NCBI GenBank assembly: GCA_903850335.1
Contig: CAINLJ010000078.1
Location: forward strand, 1-49,719
Direction: 5' to 3'
DNA from: an uncultured Bacteroidia bacterium
GTDB taxonomy: Bacteria; Bacteroidota; Bacteroidia; Bacteroidales; Prolixibacteraceae
DNA: 49,719 bases
This document shows, one piece after another, positions 1 to 8,098 of this stretch. Both the position numbers and the translations under genes were made by a program. Numbering within the stretch: the stretch's first letter is position 1; every line of letters begins with the position of its first letter. Under the pieces are notes generated by a model that had not been told where the DNA came from, did not search any database, and saw only the letters and a program-made list of their open reading frames with translations.

Positions 1-5
1 ATTCC

Positions 6-70
6 GGTACGCTGTACCTTTGGTGCATAGCCCATCGTGTATTCTACAAATATAATCGGTGCTCTGCACC
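6..70. repeat. Degenerate dispersed hairpin repeat (remnant)
   Basis: Two hairpins of the same design lie about 50 bp apart: GGTAC-GCT-GTACC at 6-18 and GGTGC-TCT-GCACC at 58-70, joined by an AT-rich stretch. On the minus strand it reads GGTGCAGAGCACC and then TATTTGTAGAATA, which resembles intergenic repeat debris common in Bacteroidota genomes (from memory). The 10-mer GTACGCTGTA (7-16) recurs at 19861-19870 in the argC-argD spacer. No ORF is associated with it. Confidence 0.45.
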
Positions 71-182
71 TCTGTCTCTTTGGTAACAAAACTTCTGCAA
101 ATCCCTGTTTATGAAATAAAAATTCAATTTTATACCATTCCGCACAACTTTTTCATCTGATCCCTTTTCAGCTTGACCCCTA

Positions 183-737
183 ATAAATAAAAACACAAAT
201 GGGAACTACTTTTTCAAGTGGTTCCCATTTCGTCGCTAATGAATTACTTCATTTGTGGCGTCAGGCTACGGTTATCATGGCTGGCTGCAACCTCATCTTC
301 ATAAGCTTTCGCTATCTGTTGATTATCTTTTGCAACCCATCGCTTTCGGATTCAGCTGTTTAGAACTTCATCCTCCTGCTGTCCCTTCGGCTTTCCTTGC
401 GGTCTACCTTCCCGGACGGAGTGTTTTATTAGCACACAGAACAGTCCTTTTCTTTCGATCAGTTCTTCTTCTGTATGGAACGTACTGGCTTTTCAGTTTT
501 TTGTTCCCCGGAAAATCCTTTAGACTTTCGTCTGTGTAATTACCGGTCTTAAACTCAACCTTCTTATGAACGACTAGCGTTATTTCCGGTCGATTGTTCG
601 TCAGGATCACCTCCTTTCGTTCAACCTCTGACTCTTTAGTTGCGCAAACCCGAGGGTTTGAATGATCCGGTTCTTTACTCAGCTAAGAGCATCTCTCCTT
701 CTCCACTACTTCAGAGTAACCTTTTATCGCTTACCTG
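183..737 (-). ncRNA. Candidate structured RNA or decayed small gene
   Basis: A minus-strand unit of about 550 nt is bounded by a consensus promoter (744-775) and a strong intrinsic terminator (197-230). It has many local hairpins: CAAACCC-GA-GGGTTTG at 645-660 (plus-strand text), a long-range GGATCA/TGATCC pair (604-609 with 663-668) flanked by TTCAA/TTGAA (620-624 with 658-662), and minus-strand GNRA hairpins such as AGAC-GAAA-GTCT. The only ORF of note starts with GTG at 610 and ends at 404 (68 aa, basic, no family recognised). A second frame reads on for about 80 codons across one stop, so a decayed gene is also possible. It lacks the hallmark sequences of RNase P RNA, tmRNA and SRP RNA that I know. 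The boundaries are inferred from the promoter and terminator. Confidence 0.45.
197..230 (-). terminator. Strong intrinsic terminator (minus strand)
   Basis: AAATGGGAAC (197-206) pairs with GTTCCCATTT (221-230). The stem continues through one T-G wobble into ACTT/AAGT, giving about 15 bp with a 4-nt loop. On the minus strand the stem is followed by a T-rich tail (TGTTTTTATTTATTA), which sets the direction. It ends the unit that starts near 737. Confidence 0.75.
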
Positions 738-743
738 ATATTT

Positions 744-775
744 CAAAGATACATTAAAAAGTACCCCTAATGCAA
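744..775 (-). promoter_or_regulatory. Bacteroidota-type promoter for the 183-737 unit
   Basis: On the minus strand TTG (773-775) is followed after 21 nt by TATCTTTG (744-751), matching the Bacteroidota -33 / -7 consensus (TTTG, 19-21 nt, TAnnTTTG). The transcript would start near 737. No protein gene with a credible product lies directly downstream. Confidence 0.6.
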
Positions 776-1078
776 GTTTTTTTGGCTTTTTGTTTCAACA
801 ATGTTTCAACTTTGAATTAACCTGAATTATCAACAATTGTTCATAATTTCATGAAGCGTAATTAATAGAATATCAGCAGGATGACTAAGTATTGGTTTTA
901 TTAAACCTTGTTATTAATTTAAAAATAAATGGATTCATGAGACTTTCATCAGTTTTTAAACCCATTATACTGATTGATTTTTGAAAATATTATTCGCATT
1001 AATCGAGAAATTAAATAATAGCGAAAAAGTCTCAATTTACTTGGATCGTTAGTATGGTTTAAATTTAAATATCAAGTC
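776..1078. other. Intergenic spacer, no gene seen
   Basis: About 300 bp of AT-rich DNA between the 744-775 promoter and the end of the response-regulator gene. I see the direct repeat GTTTCAAC twice near 797-813, the short palindrome AACAATTGTT near 833, and a loose 9-bp inverted repeat (TGAGACTTT / AAAGTCTCA) with about 80 bp between its arms. No clear terminator for the upstream minus-strand operon and no ORF. Confidence 0.5.
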
Positions 1079-2254
1079 TTAGTTTTCCTGTCCATTTCCC
1101 GGGGAGGCGTAAAGTTTTACATCTTCCTTTGTAATTTTTTTATTGCATAAAATGATCAGGCGTTCGATTACATTACGAAATTCGCGGATATTCCCGGTCC
1201 ATTTTTGTTCCTTGAGCTCTTCAATGGCATCTGCATCAATTTCCTTTGGCGGTTGACCGTAGTCGTTACAGATTTGTTCGATAAAATGTACTGTGAGTAA
1301 TGGGATATCCTCCTTACGGCTTTCCAGTGAAGGAAGGTTTATAAGAATGACACTTAGCCGGTGATAAAGGTCTTCACGAAAATTACCATTTCTGATCTCG
1401 TCCGCAAGTTCCTTATTCGTTGCGGCTATGATACGTACATTAACCTTAATTGGATTATCGCTGCCCACGCGGGTAATGATATTCTCCTGAAGCGCACGCA
1501 AGACTTTGGATTGAGCGGAAAGACTCATATCACCAATTTCATCCAGGAAAAGAGTTCCTCCGTCTGCTTGTTCAAACTTTCCTTTTCGTTGCCGGATAGC
1601 AGAGGTAAAGGCTCCTTTTTCGTGACCAAAAAGTTCACTTTCAATCAATTCAGAGGGTATTGCGGCACAGTTCACTTCGATGAAGGGCGCCTCTGAACGT
1701 AAAGAAAGTAAATGCAGTCGTCTGGCTACTAATTCTTTGCCAGTACCATTAGGGCCTGTAATCAATACTTTCGCATCAGTAGGTGCCACACGGTCGGTCA
1801 TCTCCAAAACCTTTTTAATCTGTGCCGATTCACCTATTATTTCATATTGTTTGTTGATTTTTTGCTTTAATATGATCGTCTCCTTTACAAGAATTGATTT
1901 ATCACCGGCATTTCTGATTGTTATTAATAACCTGTTTAAATCCAATGGCTTAACGATAAAATCAAAGGCTCCCTTTTTGATTGCCTCAACAGCAGTATCA
2001 ATATTCCCATGACCGGAAATCATCACGACCGTTGTTTCGGGTTTAAGTTCAAGGATTTTTTCCAAAACTTCAATGCCATCCATTTCAGGCATTTTAATAT
2101 CACACAAAATGATATCATAATCCGTGTTTTTCACCATCTCCAAACCCTGAGAACCCTGTTCAGCAACATCAACCGTATATCCTTCAAAACCAAGAATCTC
2201 TTTCAGTGTGTTGCGGATACTACGCTCATCGTCAATGACTAAAATCTTTACCAT
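1079..2254 (-). CDS. NtrC-family sigma-54 response regulator lacking a C-terminal HTH
   Basis: A 391-aa cytoplasmic two-component activator. The receiver domain (1-120) has the acidic pocket DDE, phospho-acceptor Asp52 in CDIKMPEMDG and Lys101 in VKPLD. The AAA+ domain (about 140-365) has Walker A GPNGTGKE (166-173), the sigma-54 contact loop as GAFTSA (213-218, usually GAFTGA) and Walker B GTLFLDEIGD near 232-241. Sequence ends soon after GNIREFRNVIERL, so the usual Fis-type DNA-binding domain is absent; such proteins are thought to act from solution or through partners. It is last in a run nhaD - ppx/gppA - this gene, 9 bp after the phosphatase gene. No histidine kinase is adjacent, so the input signal is unknown. 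Family certain, target unknown. Confidence 0.93.
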   Translation of the reverse strand: MVKILVIDDERSIRNTLKEILGFEGYTVDVAEQGSQGLEMVKNTDYDIILCDIKMPEMDGIEVLEKILELKPETTVVMISGHGNIDTAVEAIKKGAFDFIVKPLDLNRLLITIRNAGDKSILVKETIILKQKINKQYEIIGESAQIKKVLEMTDRVAPTDAKVLITGPNGTGKELVARRLHLLSLRSEAPFIEVNCAAIPSELIESELFGHEKGAFTSAIRQRKGKFEQADGGTLFLDEIGDMSLSAQSKVLRALQENIITRVGSDNPIKVNVRIIAATNKELADEIRNGNFREDLYHRLSVILINLPSLESRKEDIPLLTVHFIEQICNDYGQPPKEIDADAIEELKEQKWTGNIREFRNVIERLIILCNKKITKEDVKLYASPGNGQEN

Positions 2255-2263
2255 TATTTTGAT

Positions 2264-3199
2264 TTAATGCTCGTTAGAAATTAATTGATCCATCACACCC
2301 TCTTTTAACGAGTAATGTGTATGGATCAGTTTTTTGATCTGCAATTTTCGCAGGATGAAATTAGTAAAAACGGAGGCAACCACAATCATTTCGACACGCA
2401 TTTTATCCATTCCTTCCAGTTTACTCCTTGATTCATGATCCGATTTAATAAGTAACTCGTGAATTTTCCAGTAGGCCTCAAGCGGAAGTTCGGAGACATT
2501 TCTGATTTTCAGATCGGCAGGTACCTTCTCATAAATATCCATAAAGGTATCGAAGGCACCTGAGCATCCGATGAGAATGTCAGGATGATGTATATTACAG
2601 ATTTTATATAATTCTTCAAGATGCAAATCAAACCAATGTTCAAATGCAACTATCTCAGATGGGGATATAGGGTCCGACATACTTATAGTTTCAAGGGCAC
2701 GTGCAATGCCAATGTTAAAACTGTTTTCCCGGATAATCCCTTTGGCGTTTGCAAGAATAAATTCAATACTCCCGCCACCAATATCCACAATCAAATATTT
2801 ATTTTTTATGGATTTTAATGATAAGCCAACCCCTCTGTAAATAAGGTTTGCCTCCTTTTCTCCATCTATAATCTCAATTTCCCATCCTAGCAATTCTCTT
2901 GCCTTGTCGAGAAATTCGTTCCTGTTAGCTGCTCCGCGTAAGGCTGATGTGCCAATAATTTTGACTCTGGTGACATTGTAAGATCGGATCGTTTTATCAT
3001 GATTTTGCAGAGCAGTTATCCCGCGCTCTATTGCATCAGGAAGCAGTATGTTGTTGTGAATCCCTCCCCGTCCAAGTTTAACTGGAAGTTTCCGATCATA
3101 AATTGTTTCAAATGATCCGTTAGTCAGAACATTTGCAATAAGTAAGTTGCAGGTATTTGTTCCGAGATCTACTACCGCATATCGTGTCATTTGAAACAT
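2264..3199 (-). CDS. Ppx/GppA family phosphatase
   Basis: A 311-aa protein of the exopolyphosphatase / pppGpp phosphohydrolase family (ASKHA fold). The N-terminal phosphate-binding motif is AVVDLGTNTCNLLIA, and the second is LIVDIGGGSIEFILA near residue 135. The length matches the short Ppx/GppA form without the C-terminal HD-like domain. Family members hydrolyse polyphosphate or the 5' phosphate of pppGpp; sequence alone does not say which. An internal ATG three codons in (MTRYAVVD, 3190) is an equally good start. It lies between nhaD (55 bp upstream) and the sigma-54 activator (9 bp downstream), which suggests co-transcription and a stress or energy role. Confidence 0.9.
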   Translation of the reverse strand: MFQMTRYAVVDLGTNTCNLLIANVLTNGSFETIYDRKLPVKLGRGGIHNNILLPDAIERGITALQNHDKTIRSYNVTRVKIIGTSALRGAANRNEFLDKARELLGWEIEIIDGEKEANLIYRGVGLSLKSIKNKYLIVDIGGGSIEFILANAKGIIRENSFNIGIARALETISMSDPISPSEIVAFEHWFDLHLEELYKICNIHHPDILIGCSGAFDTFMDIYEKVPADLKIRNVSELPLEAYWKIHELLIKSDHESRSKLEGMDKMRVEMIVVASVFTNFILRKLQIKKLIHTHYSLKEGVMDQLISNEH

Positions 3200-3254
3200 T
3201 ATTTTATTGTTTTATTCACTTTTGTCTTTATTAAAACAACAAGTCCTCCGGATA

Positions 3255-4520
3255 CTAAATCAGGATATAAACCATAGCCCCCGCCAAATATCCGGCAAGA
3301 GCCAACAATGAGAATCTTTTTAAATACCATAGGAAGCTGATTTTCTCCATCCCCATTGCAGCTACCCCGGCAGCCGAACCAATAATTAATATGCTTCCCC
3401 CTGTACCAACGCAGTAGGCAAGGAATTCCCATAAATAGTTATCGGGTGGATATTGCGCTAAATCATACATTCCCTGGGTTGCAGCCACGAGAGGGACATT
3501 ATCTACAATTGATGACAGTAAACCTAACAGAATGACAACAATACTAATGTTTGGAACACTTTTAGTAAGCCAATTTGCAAACTGTATAAGTATTCCCGAT
3601 GATTCAAGTGCCCCTATGGTGATAAGAATACCGAGGAAAAATAATATGCTTGCCGTATCAATTTTTCGCAGTGCCTGAACAACAGAGAATGAATTTCTTA
3701 CCGGTTCTTCTTTTTTAACATGTATGACTTCCGTGATGATCCAAAGTATGGCTAAACCCAAAAGGATACCCATGTAGGGTGGCAGGTGAGTAACCGATTT
3801 AAAAACCGGGACAAGGATTAAAATAAGTATTCCTGAAAAAAATACAATTTTCTGATGACGAATTGATAATCCGGAAGAATTGCGGGATTTTGAAGCGTTA
3901 GGTTTAGAAACAGAACCATCTAATTTCATAGACATAATCGTCAGGGGAACCAATATACATGCAAGTCCGGGAAGAAAGAGCCTCAGTATAATATTCCAGG
4001 TAGTTATCTGACCACCAATCCAAAGCATCGTGGTTGTCACATCACCGATGGGAGACCAAACCCCTCCTGAATTTGCTGCTATGACTATCATCCCTGTAAA
4101 TAAGAGCCTGTCCTTCTCGTTGTTAATGAGTTTTCTGAGTAACGAAACTACTACAATCGTCGTAGTCAGGTTGTCCAGAATTGCTGATAAAAAAAACGTA
4201 ATAAAGGTGACGATCCAGAGTAGCTTACGCTTATCTGTCTGGGTTATTCTGGAAGTAAGTATTTCAAAACCATCATGCGAATCAATTAGTTCAACGATCG
4301 TCATGGCACCAAGAAGGAAAAAAAGTACTCCTGAGATTGCCCCAAGATTATCTGTTAATTGTTTGTTAACGTGAGAGATGTCAGACGAAAGGAGACTATA
4401 TATAGTCCAGGATAAAACTCCTGTAAACAGGGCGATTGCGGATTTATTTATTTTAATTTTCTGTTCAAAGGCAATAATGGAATACCCAATGACAAAAACC
4501 AGTGTTATCAGAATGAACAT
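3255..4520 (-). CDS. nhaD: Na+/H+ antiporter, NhaD type
   Basis: A 421-aa polytopic inner-membrane protein with about 12 hydrophobic segments. Typical NhaD/ion-transporter-superfamily stretches include SAILDNLTTTIVVVSLLRKL, AANSGGVWSPIGDVTTTMLW and the matching C-terminal half SSIVDNVPLVAATQGMY with GTGGSILIIGSAAGVAAMG. NhaD antiporters expel Na+ (or Li+) in exchange for H+. A TAGCTTTG element on the minus strand (4552-4559) fits a -7 box about 30 bp before the ATG, but I see no good -33. It appears to lead an operon with ppx/gppA and the sigma-54 activator. Confident of the family; ion preference not readable. Confidence 0.9.
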   Translation of the reverse strand: MFILITLVFVIGYSIIAFEQKIKINKSAIALFTGVLSWTIYSLLSSDISHVNKQLTDNLGAISGVLFFLLGAMTIVELIDSHDGFEILTSRITQTDKRKLLWIVTFITFFLSAILDNLTTTIVVVSLLRKLINNEKDRLLFTGMIVIAANSGGVWSPIGDVTTTMLWIGGQITTWNIILRLFLPGLACILVPLTIMSMKLDGSVSKPNASKSRNSSGLSIRHQKIVFFSGILILILVPVFKSVTHLPPYMGILLGLAILWIITEVIHVKKEEPVRNSFSVVQALRKIDTASILFFLGILITIGALESSGILIQFANWLTKSVPNISIVVILLGLLSSIVDNVPLVAATQGMYDLAQYPPDNYLWEFLAYCVGTGGSILIIGSAAGVAAMGMEKISFLWYLKRFSLLALAGYLAGAMVYILI

Positions 4521-4556
4521 ACTTCTTAGTTTATGTTTTCATTAATCATTGCAAAG

Positions 4557-5690
4557 CTAAGAATTAAATATTTTGATGAGGTTTTCAATAAACTTATATG
4601 TGTCAAAAGGGGAATTTACCTGATTTATGCTTCCGCAAAAAGCAATTTTTTTTGCAGGACACCACGCCATCAGAGAACCCCAGAATCCACCATGTCCGTA
4701 ATAAATGTCTCCATTAAAACTGTATTGGTATATTCCCAAGCCATAATAACTTATTCTTCCTGATTTTAATGGATGCGGTTTCATTGTGATCATTTGGATG
4801 ATTGTTGAGTCTTTTTTAAAAAGTTGTCCATTGAACAGTGCTTTAACAAACTCAGAAAGGTCCTTTGTAGTTGATATCACACCTCCTCCTGCCCAATCGT
4901 ATGAAGTATTTAATGTCCTCGAAATATCTCTTCTTCCAAAGAAGGAATGAGCAAGTTTCCTGGTCCCAGAGGGTAATTCACAATATTCCAGGTAGCTGTC
5001 TTTCATTCCCAACGGCTCAAAAATACGTTGGCGGTAATTTTGGGCAAGTGATTTTCCTGTTATTTTTTCAATTATAATACCTAGCAGAAAATAATTTACA
5101 TCTGAGTAGAAAAATCCATTTCCAGGTGCAAAATGAGCTTTTTTATTAAGCCTGTATCTGAAATACTTAATCATGAGCTTTTGCGGATTCCATTCCTGAT
5201 TTTTGTTTAAATATTCATTCAAATAGAATCTAACCTGTGAATCCGTGAAAAGATCAGCCAAACCACTGCTATGTTCAAGCAAATGTTTTATTGTTAGATC
5301 ATTTCCATATCTGATGCCTTTTAAAATGTGAATATCATAAACGTTTACGAATGGAACGTCTTTTAGGTATTTTGATATGTGGTCATTGATATTAAGTCTT
5401 CCCTCTTCTTGTAATTGCATTACAACGGCGGCTGTCATTGTCTTTGTAATACTCGCAATTTTAAACTGATTCAGTTTGGCGGCACTATCTCTTATCGCAT
5501 CAGCAAATCCTACTGCTTCACAAATACTCTCTTGTTCATTAGAGATATACGTTTGGATACTATGAACCGGATTTTTCCCTGATATTACAAGATTCGACCT
5601 CATATATTTGACGATCGAATCCCGTTTGGTTTGAGCTTGTAGCCCGTATATACCTATAAAAAGACTGAAAACATAAACTAGATTTCTCAT
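4557..5690 (-). CDS. Secreted serine hydrolase, class C beta-lactamase family
   Basis: A 377-aa protein with an N-terminal signal peptide ending at about LQAQ (residue 20). The penicillin-binding/beta-lactamase fold motifs are in order: SITK (80-83, nucleophilic Ser), YSDVN (195-199, the Y-x-N motif) and HGG near 335 (in place of KTG). This set is typical of class C-like esterases, D-aminopeptidases and peptidoglycan-acting hydrolases in the periplasm; true antibiotic resistance cannot be inferred. It is alone between nhaD, 36 bp away on the same strand, and a hairpin that follows the ABC exporter genes. Confidence 0.88.
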   Translation of the reverse strand: MRNLVYVFSLFIGIYGLQAQTKRDSIVKYMRSNLVISGKNPVHSIQTYISNEQESICEAVGFADAIRDSAAKLNQFKIASITKTMTAAVVMQLQEEGRLNINDHISKYLKDVPFVNVYDIHILKGIRYGNDLTIKHLLEHSSGLADLFTDSQVRFYLNEYLNKNQEWNPQKLMIKYFRYRLNKKAHFAPGNGFFYSDVNYFLLGIIIEKITGKSLAQNYRQRIFEPLGMKDSYLEYCELPSGTRKLAHSFFGRRDISRTLNTSYDWAGGGVISTTKDLSEFVKALFNGQLFKKDSTIIQMITMKPHPLKSGRISYYGLGIYQYSFNGDIYYGHGGFWGSLMAWCPAKKIAFCGSINQVNSPFDTYKFIENLIKIFNS

Positions 5691-5745
5691 TCCGGAACCT
5701 TATAACGAAGTTTAATTTCGGGCGGATAAACGGAATCTAAGCGAT

Positions 5746-5796
5746 TTTAACCAGAAAGACAGATATATTTAAAACATACCTGTCTTTCCGGTTAAA
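5746..5796 (-). terminator. Long inverted repeat after the ABC permease gene
   Basis: TTTAACC-A-GAAAGACAG (5746-5762) pairs with CTGTCTTTC-C-GGTTAAA (5780-5796), a 16-bp stem with one A-C mismatch and a 17-nt AT-rich loop. It lies just past the stop of the ABC-2 permease gene and before the serine hydrolase start, so it probably ends the exporter transcript. The T-run on the minus strand is weak. Confidence 0.55.
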
Positions 5797-5810
5797 CAAC
5801 TAAAATCGTT

Positions 5811-7148
5811 TTACGACTTATAAGTCAGCCATTTTCCAATCTCTTTCCATGAAGGTTTTTTACCATACATAAGGATTCCGGTCCGATAGATTTTCCCGGT
5901 TACCCAAACCATTCCAACGAAAGTAACAATAAGAAGTGCCATTGAAAGTGCCAGTTGCCAGTACGGTACGCCGAAAGGTATCCGGGCCATCATGACAATC
6001 GGTGAGGTGAAAGGTATCATGCTGAACCAAAAGGCAATAGGTCCTTCCGGATTTTTGATGGCACTCATCATCACGATGATTGAAAGTATTATTGGTAATG
6101 TTATCGGGAACATAAACTGCTGTGCATCTTCCTGAGCATCGATAGCGGAACCGACTGCAGCAAACATGGAGCTGTAGAGAAGATATCCTCCTATGAAAAA
6201 GAAAATAAAGCAGGCAATCAATAACGGGAAATTTATAGTATCAATCATTGTGAAGACCTCCTGCATTTTATCTATCTGAGCCGTAGCTGCTTGTTTTGTT
6301 GCATCCTGACTTTGCGCCATAACATTTTGTATTTGCTGGGCATGTGAAGCACCTGGATAGAAATTTTTCGAAGCCGAAAGGATTGTTATGCCAAGTATAA
6401 CCCATAGCGCAAACTGTGTTAAGCCTACAAAGGCGATCCCTACAATTTTCCCCATCATAAGCTGAAACGGTCTTACGCTTGAAATGATTACTTCAACAAT
6501 TCTGCTTTGCTTCTCTTCCATGACTCCCTGCATTACCATTGAACCATAAATGAAGATAAACATATAGATCAAAAATCCAAAGATATAGCCCAGGACCATA
6601 CCGATCTCTGTAGAACTTTTTTTGGCCTCTCCTCCTGCTCCGACTTTAATTGTTTCAACATTGATATTTGTCTTTGTCGCGGCTATCTTTTTCTCGAGAT
6701 CGGGAATGTTAGTCTCTTTTACCACCTCAGCCATCTTATCCTTTTCAATTATGCCCTGAATCTTATCCTGGATTTGTGATTTAACATCCCATGGGATATT
6801 ACGCTCTGAGATCACCTGAACGGCCTTTGTGGTAAGGAAGTTAGGCTCTATCATCAGAAGTGCATAATACGACGAATTCTTAAGGTCATTTTTTACGGTC
6901 TGACTCTCCTCTTTAGGGATAAACTTGAATTTAGTGAATTCGGAGTTTTCCAGCCTGCCAAGAAAAACTGCAGACGCGTCATAAACAGCGATTGTTCGTG
7001 TCTGGTTATCGTCCATTGTCATTAAATAACCTGGCAGGAACATTAATGCGGACATTAAAACCGGCATAAGTAGTGTGAGAATTATAAAGGATTTCTTTTG
7101 TACGCGGGTTGTATATTCTCTTTGAATGATCAGTAATATTTTATGCAT
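5811..7148 (-). CDS. ABC-2 type exporter permease (NatB-like)
   Basis: A 445-aa membrane protein with one N-terminal transmembrane segment, a soluble periplasmic part of about 150 residues (40-180), and about five membrane segments in the C-terminal half. The stretch VMEEKQSRIVEVIISSV followed by FQLMMGKIVG is the hallmark of NatB/YhaP-type ABC-2 permeases. NatAB members export sodium in Bacillus; relatives export other substrates, so the substrate is unknown here. It starts 11 bp after its ATPase gene and is the last gene of the operon. Confidence 0.9.
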   Translation of the reverse strand: MHKILLIIQREYTTRVQKKSFIILTLLMPVLMSALMFLPGYLMTMDDNQTRTIAVYDASAVFLGRLENSEFTKFKFIPKEESQTVKNDLKNSSYYALLMIEPNFLTTKAVQVISERNIPWDVKSQIQDKIQGIIEKDKMAEVVKETNIPDLEKKIAATKTNINVETIKVGAGGEAKKSSTEIGMVLGYIFGFLIYMFIFIYGSMVMQGVMEEKQSRIVEVIISSVRPFQLMMGKIVGIAFVGLTQFALWVILGITILSASKNFYPGASHAQQIQNVMAQSQDATKQAATAQIDKMQEVFTMIDTINFPLLIACFIFFFIGGYLLYSSMFAAVGSAIDAQEDAQQFMFPITLPIILSIIVMMSAIKNPEGPIAFWFSMIPFTSPIVMMARIPFGVPYWQLALSMALLIVTFVGMVWVTGKIYRTGILMYGKKPSWKEIGKWLTYKS

Positions 7149-7159
7149 GGCGCGATTTT

Positions 7160-8077
7160 TTATGAGTTTTGTTTGACAACTTTAATGAATACCTCGTTCA
7201 TACTTGGGATAACTTCGTTGAAAGAAATAATCTCAACATGGTCGATCAGATCTTTGATAAGTTCGCGGGAATTGCTTCCCTCCGGATACTGAATGCTTAG
7301 TTTATTCCCATTCCCATTTTCTTCATGTTTGAGAATTGCGTATTTACGTGCAATTTCGTGGGTTTCAATATTCAAATCTCCACGATACGAAATGTCGTAG
7401 ATATTTGATTTGTACTGTTCTCTAATCTGGCTTGTCGGGCCATCGAGTATCTTTTTCGATTTGTCAATCAGAGCAATATGGTCGCAAAGCTGCTCTACAG
7501 AATCCATATTATGTGTTGAAAAGATAATTGTAGCACCCTCTTTTTTTAATTTGAGGATCTCCTGAGTTATCAAATCCGCATTGATTGGGTCGAAACCACT
7601 GAATGGCTCGTCGAAGATTAATAACCTTGGCTTGTGAAGCACTGTACAGATAAACTGAACTTTTTGCTGCATCCCTTTCGACAGCTCCATTACTTTTTTG
7701 TCCCACCAAGCCGTGATTTCAAATTTTTCGAACCAGACTTTTAGTTCTTTCATCGCATCCCGGCGCGAAAGACCTTTCAATTGTCCCAGGTAAAGAGCCT
7801 GTTCACCAACTTTCATTTTTTTATATAGACCACGTTCTTCAGGAAGATATCCGATTTCGCTGATATCAGAGGGTTTTAACAGGTGTCCGTCTAACCAGAT
7901 GGAGCCACTGTCGGGCGCAGTTATCTGGTTTATAATCCTGATCAGAGTTGTCTTTCCGGCACCGTTTGGCCCTAACAACCCGAAAATTGTACCCTCCTCT
8001 ACAGATATAGACACCTGTGTTAGAGCTTGCTGGCTGGCATAGGTCTTAGAAACTTCTTTAGCTGAAAATAATTCCAT
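7160..8077 (-). CDS. ABC transporter ATP-binding protein (NatA-like)
   Basis: A 305-aa cytoplasmic ATPase. Walker A is GPNGAGKTT (36-44), the signature is LSKGMQQK, Walker B is LLIFDEPFSGFDP and the H-loop is STHNMDS. The C-terminal 90 residues form the DUF4162-type extension common in exporters of the ABC-2 class. It pairs with the permease 11 bp downstream, and its start is 21 bp after the CPBP protease gene. Confidence 0.93.
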   Translation of the reverse strand: MELFSAKEVSKTYASQQALTQVSISVEEGTIFGLLGPNGAGKTTLIRIINQITAPDSGSIWLDGHLLKPSDISEIGYLPEERGLYKKMKVGEQALYLGQLKGLSRRDAMKELKVWFEKFEITAWWDKKVMELSKGMQQKVQFICTVLHKPRLLIFDEPFSGFDPINADLITQEILKLKKEGATIIFSTHNMDSVEQLCDHIALIDKSKKILDGPTSQIREQYKSNIYDISYRGDLNIETHEIARKYAILKHEENGNGNKLSIQYPEGSNSRELIKDLIDHVEIISFNEVIPSMNEVFIKVVKQNS

Positions 8078-8098
8078 CGTTAAATAGGATTTAAATGT

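Noticed and set aside
255-539. 94-codon plus-strand ORF
   Set aside because: It runs antisense to the promoter-terminator unit, has an odd Cys/Leu-rich composition, no recognisable family and no promoter; it is a by-product of a structured region.
404-610. 68-codon minus-strand GTG ORF as a firm gene
   Set aside because: It has a strong Shine-Dalgarno-like sequence, but the product matches nothing I know and the frame stops in the middle of the transcript. I keep it only as part of the RNA/decayed-gene candidate.
604-618. Fragment of a 16S rRNA gene 3' end (GGATCACCTCCTTTC on the plus strand)
   Set aside because: No 16S sequence lies upstream of it, and the Bacteroidota tail normally reads GGAACACCTCC. 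It is explained as a Shine-Dalgarno-like motif on the other strand.
936-1034. Inverted repeat TGAGACTTT / AAAGTCTCA as a terminator
   Set aside because: The arms are only 9 bp with about 80 bp between them and no T-run in the right place.
4557-5690. Antibiotic-resistance beta-lactamase
   Set aside because: The class C-type fold motifs are present, but HGG replaces KTG and many such proteins are esterases or peptidases; no evidence for resistance.
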